Shown one piece after another: positions 10,354 to 22,269 of a stretch of DNA of 64,000 bases; the first letter of the stretch is position 1, and each line of letters starts with the position of its first letter. The notes below the pieces were generated by a model, which saw only the letters and a list, made by a program, of their open reading frames with translations, did no database searches and was not told the origin of the DNA. This stretch comes from Gymnopus androsaceus JB14 (taxonomy: Eukaryota > Basidiomycota > Agaricomycetes > Agaricales > Omphalotaceae): assembly GCA_009733575.1 (NCBI GenBank), contig ML769442.1, forward strand, positions 210,666 through 274,665, given 5' to 3'. Position numbers and translations under genes: made by a program.

Positions 10354-11020
10354 TAACTATGACACCATATTTCACCAAATATTCCGGCTTTAACTTGAAA
10401 TTCAACTTTTTGTTCTAACTTCAACTTCAAATTGAATGTTCAACTCGAACTTCCAACTTTTTGTTCAACTTCAACTTTTAACTTTTGTTGCCTTAGCTTT
10501 AACTTCAGGGTAACAATACTACTAGTAAGTAGTCATGCATATATCAACCATACAGTATATTGTTTAACTGGTACCCTATCAAGAGGAGCATAACACAATC
10601 TGATTGTACCATTTTGAGTACTTCATAAGTACAAGACTGAAATCATACAAAAATGTCACAGTATTTTTGAGATCTTGGTTGATTTTGGATATTTTACAGA
10701 GGTCAAAGCTGTCAGACATTACTATATAAGGTCATTTAACCATGCGCTAGGGGGCGCTTATAATTCTGAATGCCCTTTACGAAGTGCTTGAAACAATACA
10801 GGACTTATTTCATGGGCCCCACAGAAGTCAAACTTGTTGGGAAATAGATACATTTTATGATCTCAAAGTTGGAATGCCCTTGACTTGCACTAGAACAGTA
10901 TACATAAAGTTGAAGTTAGTATACACAAAGTTGAAGTTGACAAACTGAATGTATCCAATCACCATCAAAACAAATTAGTCAGAGTCAAAATATTTGGTGA
11001 AAAATACCGTCATAAGTAAC
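10354..11020. mobile_element. MITE-like TIR element, about 667 bp
   Basis: Ends match as inverted repeats of about 31 bp: GTAACTATGAC...TTTCACCAAATATT at 10354-10384, and its reverse complement (with differences) at 10990-11020. Inside, TTCAACTT/AAGTTGAA stretches (10390-10500, 10905-10945) form subterminal inverted repeats. No ORF. Superfamily not assigned and no clear target duplication seen. Confidence 0.65.
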
Positions 11021-11690
11021 CTCATGTTACATGTTATTCTATAGCCTCCCAAGTACCGTTTCGCTTCGTTGTACATCCCATTCTCCGAGTTCCTCCACTT
11101 AAGGCCCTTCTGGCGCTTATTTGATTCTATGCTTCTCCACTGTGCAGCTCCAACACTGGGTTACAACACTTCCTATACTTAAACCAGTCCTGTCCATTCG
11201 TTCCAGCCAATTATGAATTTCTAGCATACTTTTCGGAAAACCCTCATTGATCTCATTTACAACCGAATAAAACGATGTCGTCTCTCCAGGCAGAGAAATT
11301 ACAGGTGACCGTGCCGTAGTGGGGCTTTGAATGCGTCGTTTTATTTGGATGTTTAAAAAATATTAGCAACAAGCGTTTTTTCAGAAAGTATGCTAGAAAT
11401 TCATAATTGGCCTGTCAAAAGAAATACTTTACGAGTCCGAATGGTATGCACTGCGTTTGCCTTGACGTTATTGCCTTTTTAATGTTTCTATTATCCATCA
11501 CAATCGCATGTTGGATCAGCCCAGACAAGGTCATATCTCTTCCACAACCAGAAGTGGATTGATCCATATCGCCGCTGCATGTCTAAAGATTGCACCCAGT
11601 TTGAAAACTTCCTCCACTCTACGATGCATATTCAACGACCTTGGTTACTATTTTACTCTGTGTATCTACTATCATAAACAAGCAGCTCTA

Positions 11691-12682
11691 CTAATTCTTC
11701 TTCGCATCGGACATAGGTTCTATAGTAGCAGCAGTCAAGCCTTGAACTCCAACCATCAAGTAACCTTTCTCCTCTTCCAAGCGCTTCAAAACTTCTGGGT
11801 CAGATCTCAGCTCGTCAACGTCCCAATGGGCCCACACAAAGCGGCCATGTAGCCACGCTGCTTCAGGGGACGCGGCCCAGACAGAAAAATCTGCTGGTAA
11901 AGCGACTAGCATACAAGGAGTCAGCATTGGAAGACAGCAGCGGAGAGCGAATACATACATTCATCCCAATCCAGAGTGTCCTTATCAAGGATTTTCGAAG
12001 CACCTTCCGAGTACAACGCGCCCGGATGGAACGAAATAATTTGAACATCCTCAGCGGGACAATCATTCGCAATACGTCCTAACAACCCCGTAAACGCAGC
12101 TTTGCTTACACCGTACGAGGCCATCGTGGGCACAGTTGTGTGAATGGCTAGCGTTGAGATGTTGACTAGGAAAAGTTGAGTCCCCGCAGGACGGAGAGCC
12201 TGCTTTACGAAATTCGCAGCCATGACAAAGTTACCCCCAACATTAACGTTGAATGCGTCCATGAGTTCGTTTTTGGCCGTGGACAAGGTGTCGGGAGGGT
12301 TAGGAATCATGTGTGTTGCATTGAAGACTATGACATGTACGAGGATATTTTGGGAGTGGAGGAACTCCCAGAGAGAGGAAATCGAGGTATCAGACCCGAT
12401 ATCGGTTTGGTGAGCCATGAATTCTGTTCCTCCGCTCTGGAATTCATCTCGAAGTTTTCTGACAGCCTCATCTAACAAGCCAGCCCTCCGTCCTACGATA
12501 ATAATCCTGGATGCGCGTGCCTTGGCGAAGGAACGCGCTATTTCGAGACCTATCCCATCGCCGCCACCAGTGATGAGGATGGTTTTACCGGTTTGGGTAA
12601 GGGAAGGCTTCGTAGGTGAGATGGAAGGGTAGGTGTCTCGATGATATGTGGGGGCTAGCTTTAGCTTGTATGAGATAGTCAT
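11691..12682 (-). CDS. Short-chain dehydrogenase/reductase, tandem copy 2
   Basis: Paralogue of the copy at 6099-7090, with the same two-exon structure (exon 1 12682-11959, exon 2 11905-11691). Intact: TGGGDGIG glycine motif, NVNVGGNFVMAANF helix region, SYGVSKAA active site, and the same WASPEAAWLHGRFVWAHWD tail. Differences from copy 1 include MIPNPPDTLSTAKNE and VNISTLAIHTTVPTMAS. The upstream side carries the complete foldback repeat. Confidence 0.87.
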
Positions 12683-12925
12683 TGTGGTCAAGTGTTGGGA
12701 TAAGTAGCAGCACGACATAGGGCACTTTATACTCAAATAATTCTTCAGGAAGACCTCTGGGCTTGGTTCGTTGTAATTGTAGCAACCGTAGTTGGACATT
12801 CCTGCTTACTACTTACAGCCGCATAGCCATTCCATTAGCCTGCTCTTTACTAATAGTAAAGCGGGCTATGGAGTCATTGTGGATTTGGTCAATACAAGAG
12901 TTCAAGGCACCGGAGCACCTAAGAG

Positions 12926-13035
12926 GTGTCGAAGATCTTTATCTAGCACACAGTCCCACGCTATCGAGACGCCGGAAGACTGGGCCTTCCTTTTTACCCT
13001 CTCGATAGCGTCTGGTAGATAAACATCTTCGACAC
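12926..13035. repeat. Foldback element, complete copy
   Basis: Nested inverted repeat upstream of SDR copy 2. Outer 20-bp arms 12926-12945 and 13016-13035 match at 19 of 20 positions. Inner 12-bp arms 12958-12969 and 13000-13011 are perfect. A GGAAG/CTTCC pair lies near the loop. The RNA of either strand could fold into a long hairpin. It could be a small foldback transposon or a hairpin-RNA source; no protein is encoded. Confidence 0.7.
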
Positions 13036-13798
13036 GGTTTGTATGCAATTGAAAAATGATTTTTTAAAACTTGTTACATGCTATTCTATAGTCTCCCAAG
13101 TACCATTTCGGTTCGTTGTACATCGTATTCTCCGAGTTCCTCCACTTAAGGCCCTTCTGGCGCTTATTTGATTCTATGATACTCGACAATATATATCTTC
13201 TTTGTTGGCTGCCCAGTTTGTACAGCTGTGGCTTCACCTGATGCTTTGACAATGTACTATCTCCACTGTGCAGCTCCAACACTGGGTTACAACACTTCCT
13301 ATACTTAAACCAGTCCTGTCCATTCGTTCCAGCCAATTATGAATTTCTAGCATACTTTTCGGAAAACCCTCATTCATCTTATTTACAACCGAATACAATG
13401 ATGTCGTCTCCAGGCAGAGAAATTGCAAGTGACCGTGCCGTAGTGGGGCTTTGAATGCGTCGTTTTATTTGGATGTTTAAAAATATCAGCAACAAGCGTT
13501 TTTTCAGAAAGTATGGAAATTCATAATTGGCCTGTCAAAAGAAATACTTTACCGAGTCCGAATGATGTGCACAAGCTTGCTTTTTGACCTTTTAAGTGCT
13601 TCCATTATCCGTCACAATGATCGCATGTTGGATCAGCCCTGACAAGGTCATATCTCTTCCACAACCAGAAGTGGATTATCCATACCGCTGCTGCATGTCT
13701 AAAGATTACACCCAGCTTGAAAAATTCCTCTACTCCACGTCGCACATAGTGTCCAACTCAACGTATTCTACTCTGTGTATCATGAACAAGCAACCCCA

Positions 13799-14789
13799 CT
13801 AACTCTTCTTCACATCGGACATAGGTTCTATAGTAGCAGCAGTCAAGCCTTGAACTCCAACTGTCAAGTAACCTTTCTCCTCTTCCAAGCGCTTCAAAAC
13901 TTCTGGGTCAGATTTCAACTCGTCAACGTCCCAATGTGCCCACACAAAGCGGCCATGTAGCCACGCTGCTTCAGGGGACGCAGCCCAGACAGAAAAATCT
14001 GCTGGTAAAGCAACTAGTATACAAGGAGTCAGCATTGGAAGACAGAAGCGGAGAGCGAATACATACATTCATCCCAATCCAGAGTGTCCTTGTCAAGGAT
14101 TCTCGAAGCACCTTCCGAGTACAGCGCGCCCGGATGGAACGAAATAATTTGAACATCCTCAGCAGGACGATCATGCGCAATACGTCCCAACAACCCCGTA
14201 AATGCAGCTTTGCTTACACCGTACGAGGCCATCGTGGGCACAGTTGTGTGAATGGCTAGCGTTGAGATGTTGATTATGAAAAGTTGAGTCCCCGCAGGAC
14301 GGAGAGCCTGCTTACGAAATTCGCAGCCATGACAAAGTTACCCCCAACGTTAACGTTGAAGGCGTCCATGAGTTCGTTTTTGGCTATGGATAAGGTGTCG
14401 GGAAGGTGAGGAGCCAAGTGCGTTGCATTGAAGACTATGACATGTACGAGGATGTTTTGGGTGTGGAGGAACTCCCAGAGAGAGGAAATCGAGGTATCAG
14501 ATCCAATATCGGTTTGGTGAGCCATGAATTCCGTTCCTCCGCTCTGGAATTCATCTCGAAGTCCTCCGACAGCCTCATCTAACAAGCCAGCCCTCCGTCC
14601 TACGATGATAATCCTGGATGCGCGTGCCTTGGCGAAGGAACGCGCAATCTCGAGACCTATCCCATCGCCGCCACCAGTGATGAGGATGGTTTTACCGGTT
14701 TGGGTAAGGGAAGGCTTCGTAGGTGAGATGGAAGGGTAGGTGTCTCGATGATATGTGGGGGTTAGCTTTAGCTTGTATGAGACAGTCAT
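13799..14789 (-). pseudogene. Short-chain dehydrogenase/reductase copy 3, frameshifted
   Basis: Third paralogue. Exon 1 runs 14789-14067 and exon 2 14013-13799. Where copies 1 and 2 read GCTTTACG, this copy reads GCTTACG at about 14311. The one-base loss breaks the frame after AANFV, before the SYGVSKAA active site, which survives in another frame. Otherwise it is as well preserved as copy 2. It is a recent pseudogene, or a sequencing indel. Confidence 0.8.
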
Positions 14790-14799
14790 TGTGGTCAAG

Positions 14800-15500
14800 T
14801 GTTGGGATTAGCCTGAGCACGACGCGGGGTATCTATATTCTCAACAAGTTACCCCCAGGAAGACCAAATTCAAATCAAGCCTTCGGGCTTCAACTTGGAC
14901 CTGAGATAATTGCAACATACGACTTTCATCGGCAGTTTAATTCGACATTCCTGCTTACTACTTATAGCCGCATAGCCAATCCATTAGTGATTGTCGAGAT
15001 ATTGGAGAACACAATCCGGGCTGCGGAGTCATTGTATATTTGGTCAATACATACAAGAGAATTCGTCGACGACAGCATTAGTGGAATGGAGTGATCTGAG
15101 CAGCCAGAAGCGAAAGTGACGTGGCGCTAGCTGTATAAGGGGATCGGGAGAGGAGAAAGTCGCAAGGCGTTTGAAAGGATGGAAGCGGAGTAAAGGCAGG
15201 AGAGTAGTTCACTTCGACGTGTCAAGTATTGCTCTTCATTCCGCAAGCATACCTCTTAACCATCTAGTACCCGTCTTTGAAGATCCTCCAAAGGGGAACA
15301 TGATTATTTTAAGTAGAGGCATCTCAGTAGACAGCCAACGGAGGGACTGACATTGCCTCGGCGAAGCTCAAGCTGGCTAAACGTCCCGGGTGTGCAGATT
15401 AGTTTTTTTTAATCGATATTAGCATTGCATTGTCTAAATGATTAGTAGTACTTCCAAAAGTACATCGAGATCGATACCAACTTGGTATTTCTGCCACCAT
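14800..15500. other. Intergenic, SDR copy 3 to F-box pseudogene
   Basis: Up to about 15060 it is a diverged version of the SDR upstream flank without the foldback repeat. The rest shows no gene or repeat I can support. Confidence 0.5.
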
Positions 15501-15507
15501 TGTATCA

Positions 15508-17165
15508 TTAGAAATCTTCGGGCTCCTCATACTGTATATCCACCTCATCCTGCCTGTCATCTCTCTCGCTCCTCTTGACTCGAAACCACCGCCACTGACT
15601 TTCTTCTGCCAGAACAACGTACCGATATCGTTCACCTACAAACAGCACCAGCTCATCAAGTAATACACCAATTTTCCTCAGAGCCAAATCATCCCATATC
15701 GATTTCACCATAGCCTTCTGGACTGGGGTATAAATCTTGGCTCTTCTCTGCCTTTCCGCCTGCTCTTCTTCTGATCCCCCTACTAGCCCACGATTTCGAA
15801 CAAGACCTAGATCCATGTGTATGACAATCCGACGTAGAGGGCAAAAAGAAGCGAGGATGAGGTAAATGGCTTCTTCGTGTTTCCCGTCTAGAGTACGGTC
15901 TAACGTCGAACTCGAACTCTTCAAGATGCGGTGCTTTATCACGTAGTTGACGGAGTTGTTCTACGGTGAGGCATACCCGAGGAGCATTTTCCTCCCGATA
16001 TGTTTCGGCTTGATGAAGTTGAAGGATACGAAGTGTAAGCCCATGGTGCTGAAGGATGGTAGACCATACTGAAGCGAGCTCCCAAGTGTCTTTGTTGGCT
16101 GGAATGATGAGCGCGAGTGAGGATAATGAGGGGGAAGTGGAGAGGAAGAGATTTAACGCGGAAGCAAGTTCCGCCGAGGTGAAATCCCAAAGGTTGAGGA
16201 GAGAATGACAGATGCTTCAACGAGGAAAAAACGTTCTTCCCCTGTGCATCGGAGGCTGCAGTACGCAAGAACTCTGGACTGGGAGAGACGCCGAGTAGGC
16301 TGGAGAGTTTGTCGAGATGTGCAAAGCTGGAGAGATAACGCAATGAATGTACATCCAACGCAGCCTCGGTCATCTCTATTCTCTTCAACACCTTCCGATA
16401 CACCAGCGCATCCTCCGATGTTTCCGATTCAATCTGATGTCTAGAGCGATGGCTGGTGCACGCGCATTTTCCCGTTGTAGACATCTCCTCGAGGTTTGGT
16501 GCGAGTTTAGCAATGCGCTCGAATGCCATCTGCGGCAGATCACCACTGGTACGCATGCAGTATCCTCTGGTATGTATCAGCCGTAAACACGGGGATCTCG
16601 CAAGCTCCTCTTCTGCAGCAACACTTCCCAATGGCGCATCGCGTGAGGGACGAGTGAAATTGTAGAGGTTGAGTCTAGTCGAAGGATGATGGGTGTGGAG
16701 AGCACCGAGGATATTCAAAGGGAAACATAACCCCGAGAGCCGAATTGTGATTTCACTGAGGTGAACGATACGAGAGATTCAATTCAATAATGGGCTCCCA
16801 GTTTTGTGGATCATCTCTCTGGGGTCGTTTAGTGGGACCTCCGTACCACAAATGACCGGATACGGTGATCATGCGAATGAATCTGAGAGTGGTTTCGTTT
16901 TGAGAAAAAGAACGGATGCGTGCGGTTGTCGTGCTCTTGCTGATGTCGAAACGACAGTGGCGATAAATGAATGGAAGAGCAAGCTGGTAGAGCGTCGTGT
17001 TCGCGGTCGATATGGAAAATAGAGAACCTCGAGAGGAATCGTGAAGCTAGGATGAGCGAGTTTAACGGAAAATCATGTCCACTATAATATAGCACGTACC
17101 ATAAGTAAGATAATCCCTAGGATATCGGGTCCAAGCTGATCCAATTTCTGAGCACTCGGTGTCAT
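15508..17165 (-). pseudogene. F-box/LRR-like protein, frameshifted paralogue
   Basis: Same architecture as the intact gene at 22270-23983. Exon 1 (17165-17100) gives KLDQLGPDILGIILLM, an F-box start. After a 53-nt GTACGT...CCTAG intron, exon 2 starts LHDSSRGSLFSISTANTTLY. Shared landmarks follow: WEPIIEL, LGALHTHHP, PSRDAPLGS, AFERIAKLAPNLEEMS and, near the end, VKRSERDDRQDEVDI (compare VRRSERDDRPAELDV). The frame changes near 16760, between about 16200 and 16020, and near 15940. F-box proteins recruit SCF ubiquitin-ligase targets; the LRR-like part would bind substrate. This copy is broken unless the indels are assembly errors. Confidence 0.8.
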
Positions 17166-17169
17166 GGCA

Positions 17170-19190
17170 GTCTCTGCTCAAGCTCAAGCCTGGGAGTCGG
17201 AACGTTGGGCTGTGATTCAATGATTATATTAGTAGCACACCTTTTCTTGAATCTGATAGACCCCACAGGACGGCGCCATGTTTAAACTGAAACAAAAGCT
17301 TAATTTTTCGACATTAAAAGACAAATGAGTAATTCTCAGAGATTGAAAGCAGTTGATAGGCTCACCTTCAGAAACTAACTAAGACTTGAACAAAAGTGAT
17401 AAACACAAGTGTGAGCCGGCGCTTACTTTAGCGCCTTCTTTTTTTCTGTGCCTCCGATGTCGAGCAGTTGCAGACCTCTAGTGCCGCATCTAGTTCTTCG
17501 CGTATCATCGTTCAACTCTCAATAGCGCAACGCTAGATGGAGTGAGTAGAGTTAAACTTATTGTTTCAAGCCGTTCGTCTAAACATTTACGATGGAAAGG
17601 GTGAACTCAGGAACGCTGCTTACGAGTATCAACGCTGAGTGACTTGTGCATCTTGTGAGTGACCTTTTTTTGCGTTCGCTTACTCTCTCTCTTACGCTTC
17701 TGCTCCAGTTTACTATCGTACTCTACGACGATTTTGTGACCGGTCGTAGTCGAGATACCTGGCGAGAACATGCGGAATTGCTAGAGTCCGAAGAGCCCAC
17801 GTAATATGGCTTGAGGAAACAAGGAGCATGACGTGGGATGGTGCAGCAAAGGCTGCGACATAAAATGGGTCATTCAAGTGAGTTATTTCGGTTTCGCAAT
17901 CGTCGGAAATGCGTTACATTTTTGATATCGACAGTGCTTCAAAGTACCGCAGCGACGGCCATCTGTCTCGCCACGCTCAACCTGCTCAGTATCCATCCTA
18001 CTTTCGCACACCAAATTCCAGGCCAGGAGACGCGGAACTCTGGACAGGTAGCGACTATCTTCAACATCCTCGATACCTTTGCAGCCAGTGAGTGTTCCCT
18101 TTTCTTGCCGTGAAATTTGCTGCGCGCAGCTCCATCCTCCATATCCATAGCGGAGCTGGATGCCAGCCAGTAATTCCAACTTTCTTTTTTGCATATCTTT
18201 CTCTTTTGCTATGTATCTCTTGCCCTAGACTTGTACTAACTCTATCCCCTTTGCTTTAGATCCTGGACGAGCAGGTAGCGCCATCATCGTCCGTACGGGA
18301 GTCATTCAAGACGTCCCTCATACTTTTCGGAGCGCGTGACTACCAGAAGACGTTTATCGCGACGGAGATGGTATGGACGGGCTGGCTGATGTGATCGTAT
18401 GAACCAGAAAGGGGGCGTTTACTCGTAGACTCTTAGCATCTATACAGGCTATATCTACCATAAAGAAACAACGATTCACAGTATCTACTTACAGGATTGT
18501 TGTATATGCATACTTTTATGGATACATGGGTCTGCTGAAATTCATGCCGGACGTGAGAAACTAGACTTCGCTTTGCCTTTTCCCTCATCATCGCGTCATC
18601 CGAAAAATTGTAGCTTTGCTCAAACTGCAACTAATAGATAACGCCTTCGAACAACTACGCTGGGTCCTGCTTCAGCAGTCCAGTATGAGCTGTCATTGCG
18701 ATTGTCCACACCGTGCAACGGTGTCCATAAACTTGACATCCTTCTGCTGAAGAACGGACCGCCGTCGGGAGATCATCTTTTAAACTTAGTCTCTGCTCTC
18801 GCTGCATTCGAAAGTTCCTGATGAAACTTTGGACGTGTCTTCAACGATTGCTGCAAATCTGCGAATCACTCGTAGAGCCAACTGTGAGAGATAGCGCCTT
18901 CCCAAGGCTCTCAGCAATTTCTGTTCGCGCTGGCGGAGGGTTGGATGATCTCTACCTAGCATCTGGTCAGACGATATCAGTGGAGTCACGGACTGAGCAG
19001 GATGATGAGTCAATGGAGCAGCTTTCGAAGAACTCCTCACTCGAGCCAAACAGAGGCCGTTTATTTTGACCATCGAGATAACCGGAACATGTTACGACCG
19101 GGATATGCGCAAAGGATACCCTTTGGTAAAGCTAAGTATCCGCGCTGGCAAAGCTTAAATGATGTCAAATATTATTCAAGACCTGCAGCA
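17170..19190. other. Region without a recognisable gene
   Basis: Around 17838-18300 (+) there are short frames containing STVLQSTAATAICLATLN and GQVATIFNILDTFAA with plausible intron borders (GTGAGTGTTCCC ... TTTAG at 18092-18260). They could be exons of a membrane protein, but I recognise no family. From 18430 to 19190 I see nothing convincing. Confidence 0.3.
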
Positions 19191-19196
19191 AAGCTC

Positions 19197-20368
19197 TAGC
19201 TTATCCATGCATCCTTCTGGATCGTCCCACATAAACTGTTAGGCTCGTCAGTGACTTGAAGGATACCCAAAATAGTCGCGAACATACAAAGTGATTGCTC
19301 CCTTCATTGACTGTGAAATTGATAGCTGGTTCTGATGTCTGTGCAGCTTTGACCTCGTCTTCCATGGTCCACCAGCAGTAGATGATGTTCCATGGATTTC
19401 TGTCACCGACCATGTACCAAATCTTCATGTTCCCCCCAGGCTTCGCGCACAGCGCCATCGAACAACGCCTTCGTCACAACCTCTTTCTCCACCAGTCCGG
19501 ATACGGAGGATCACATAAAGGTGTGTCACACTTCGCCCCGGGTGCAATCTCTATCATCTCGAATAGCTCCTCGAGCGGCAAGCCTTGAAAAGTATACTTC
19601 CTATGCACGTCATGGTAACGCTGGTTCAGGTCTTCCAACCGTCGCTTCGACAAATCTCCGTGAAAGAAGTAGAAAGTCAGCCACTTGGCAAACTCGATTG
19701 GACGAATTTCAGCTGGAAGGGCTTGATCGTAATAGGGAGTATAGAATTGAGGACCGGCAATACCCATGGTCTGACAAGGAGGGTCTAAATGTAACCATAA
19801 GCCAAACATAGGGAATCGAGATAGGCAATTGCTACATACCCCAAATAATTGTTCTTTTTACATGTGAGCCAAGTCTGACCCGAGTTTCCACTGGAAGATC
19901 CGTGATGGAGGCCAGCAAAGGAAGCGTGAAAATGTTTCCCATCGACCAGCCGACAATTGCGATTCCTCCTGTCTGTGGGAGAGATAGTGACACGATTAAT
20001 CCATCGAGGAGGAGCGCAAGGTCGGTGCCATCTTTCATGAGTTGTTTGAGGCGAGCTTCATCCGGTCCCACTGCAAATACCTCCAGCTCTTCTGGACTAT
20101 ATGGTGTAGATCCCGGATATTCACGCCTATTAACGGCAATCTAGGCGATATGAACGTCGAGATCCAGTTGAAAGCTAAAGGCTTGAATAATGCTGTAAAA
20201 AGTTTTCTTTCAGACAAGAGTGTAATAGAGTAGAGTCATTAGGAACTGACCGCTGTGGTAGGTGTGACCATGTACAATAAAGAACGTAGTGTAGTCCTGT
20301 TTCTCGGAGGGCGCACCACTATCTTGATAGAAGTATGTGATTTCGTTTGGGAGAGTAAACGTGGGCAT
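19197..20368 (-). pseudogene. Alpha/beta hydrolase, frameshifted
   Basis: N-terminal MPTFTLPNEITYFYQDSG (start at 20368), then FFIVHGHTYHS, the oxyanion-hole region. A GTCAGT...TACAG intron leads to ALFKPLAFNWIS. After a frame change near 20130 comes VNRREYPGSTPYSPEE, and the nucleophile elbow is GWSMGN (GxSxG). Another intron is followed by IAGPQFYTPYYDQALP and CDPPYPDWW. A further frame change near 19475 leads to a last exon FMWDDPEGCMDKL. The fold and GWSMG make a serine hydrolase clear; substrate unknown. Two frame breaks suggest a pseudogene. Confidence 0.7.
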
Positions 20369-20369
20369 T

Positions 20370-22260
20370 TTAGTATTTTTGAAAGAAGACGTCTCAATTA
20401 TTTAATAGAAAGGAAGAGCCGAATAACGGCGATGAAGACCCTTAGGAACGCAAAGCTGAGATCAGGGCAGTGATAGACGTTATGATAGCCATAACCTTTG
20501 TGCGCATATAAGGAAATACATATATTCCTTCGTATCTGAAAATATACGAAGTATTCAATATGACCGGAGTAACGATTATTTTTGATTGAAGCTCGTCTGG
20601 AATAATCCCAAAGGCATACTCCGATGAGCGTACATAGCTGAATGCAGGTGGTTCTTTTGGGTTCAGGATCCGTAAGATTTGTTCTGCATCGTGGTATCTT
20701 CAGGGATGCATGTAGCCCCAGTTGCTGAGCCCTGGAGCGACAGAAAGTGTTTCGTTTCAAGAGGTAACCAATATCAATGGACCAGACCGAAGAGCATACA
20801 CCCTGGGGAAGGAGGCAAGTTCAACGCTAAGTGATTTATCTGTCAACTATCTACTTATCTATGGGTTCAAGTCGTAGAAACCGAATTCAAACTTCGTTTC
20901 ACTCTATGCAACGGGCGCAAGACGGGCACCACCGCTGCATCGACCCTGAGTGACAGATAGGTGGTATTGTCGCAGTCCTACCGGTCCCGAAGGCTTTCAA
21001 CTTAAAACAACTTCACTCCAGGGTATAGCATCTTATAGCATTCGTCGTGGACTTTGGCGGATCTCTCCAGGGCCTCAGGATGATTCCGGAGCGCAGGGTA
21101 GACGCAGTGACAGCAAAGGCCTCTCGAGTCCCGTCATATCGTAACAAGAATGTTGTGGGTCCATATCTGTGTCAAAGCGAACGCTTCCCAGCTTGTTCAT
21201 CGGCGCCTGGCAAATTTAGTAGTAGCACGCGTCGAATGTTTCGTCTCGAGTCTGGATTGTGATGTAGTTCCAACGGACTTCGCACAAAGGTTTAAAGCTA
21301 CGAAAGTCATAAAGACTACGTCCGATGAGTTTCTATATCTTTATACCCCAGGACTTGCCAGCCCTCTTGCCCCGACTTTTAGTGTTGCCTTTGTTGCACT
21401 CTGGCTTGAGACAATGTTCGTGGATTTGTTGTAATAATCTTTCAAGGGGTCATGCTCGAGTTCCAAAAAGAAAATATATTCCGGGTGGTCCTGCTACATG
21501 GCAGCAGGACCTCATTCCTACATGTAGGCTCATCGAGAATGATTTTTCTTCCGAATGTAGCTGGGACCATGCGCCTCAGATTGGATTACCATTCAGCGAT
21601 TTAATTCTCCATTCATCATTGAAATAACTTGTACACTGGCAGCAGCGTGACGCAGTAGTACCGAGCCATATATATATGCTAACGCAGAAGTTGTACTTCG
21701 ACTCGGAGGTTACTTCAAGTTGACCTAAACAATCTGCTGCTACATATATATATAAAGCAAAAACATCAGTAACAGGAATATGTCCATATATCTTTGCTTA
21801 TATATGGCAGTAGCATGGGCCGTACTGCGCAGGAGCTATATATCTTTAAGCACTGGAATTCGAAGTTCTACCTCGACGCGGAGGTTACTTGATCCAAGCC
21901 CTATTTCTTCAAAGATAAGACATCCTAGTACCGCATCTCTTCGAGAAATGGACATACTACGAGATTATATGACATGGAATGTTCCATATATGAGAAAGAA
22001 CGATCAATAGGCTTATACAGTTTTACTGATCAGATGAGTGTCTGCATACAATAATAATGCACATATTTGACATGGAGAGCTACATACCGAATGAAGCTTC
22101 AGTCTAACTGCATGGCTCCCTCATCATAAAGAAGATTGCAAGAACTCCAGGACTCAAAGGCGCAACCTACATGATGAATGAAAGCAAAGACCCATCCGAA
22201 TTTCCTGTAGTAATGTCAGCACAACCTCAGCCAAAAAACTCCTAAGTCCTTACCCCTTCA
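20370..22260. other. Intergenic region with AT-rich duplicated motifs
   Basis: No supported gene. At 21665-21905 the motif TCGACNCGGAGGTTACTT occurs twice, each time 15-30 bp after a CATATATATATG- or CTATATATCTT-type run. This is an imperfect duplication of unknown meaning. Confidence 0.4.
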
Positions 22261-22269
22261 TTTGTTTTC

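Larger units (their letters stand above)
11025..15100. repeat. Tandem SDR repeat units 2 and 3
   Basis: The segment starting at 11025 (GTTACATG...TCTATAG) recurs from about 13072, giving a unit of about 2.05 kb with one SDR gene and shared flanks on both sides. Unit 1 begins near 5690 and its far end (about 7460) reads into the start of the next unit, so units 1 and 2 were adjacent before 7500-11020 was inserted. Unit 3 diverges beyond about 14810. Confidence 0.8.

Noticed and set aside
10374..10510. Stand-alone microsatellite of TTCAACTT
   Set aside because: The matching inverted stretch at 10905-10945 and the TIRs show it is the subterminal part of a MITE-like element.
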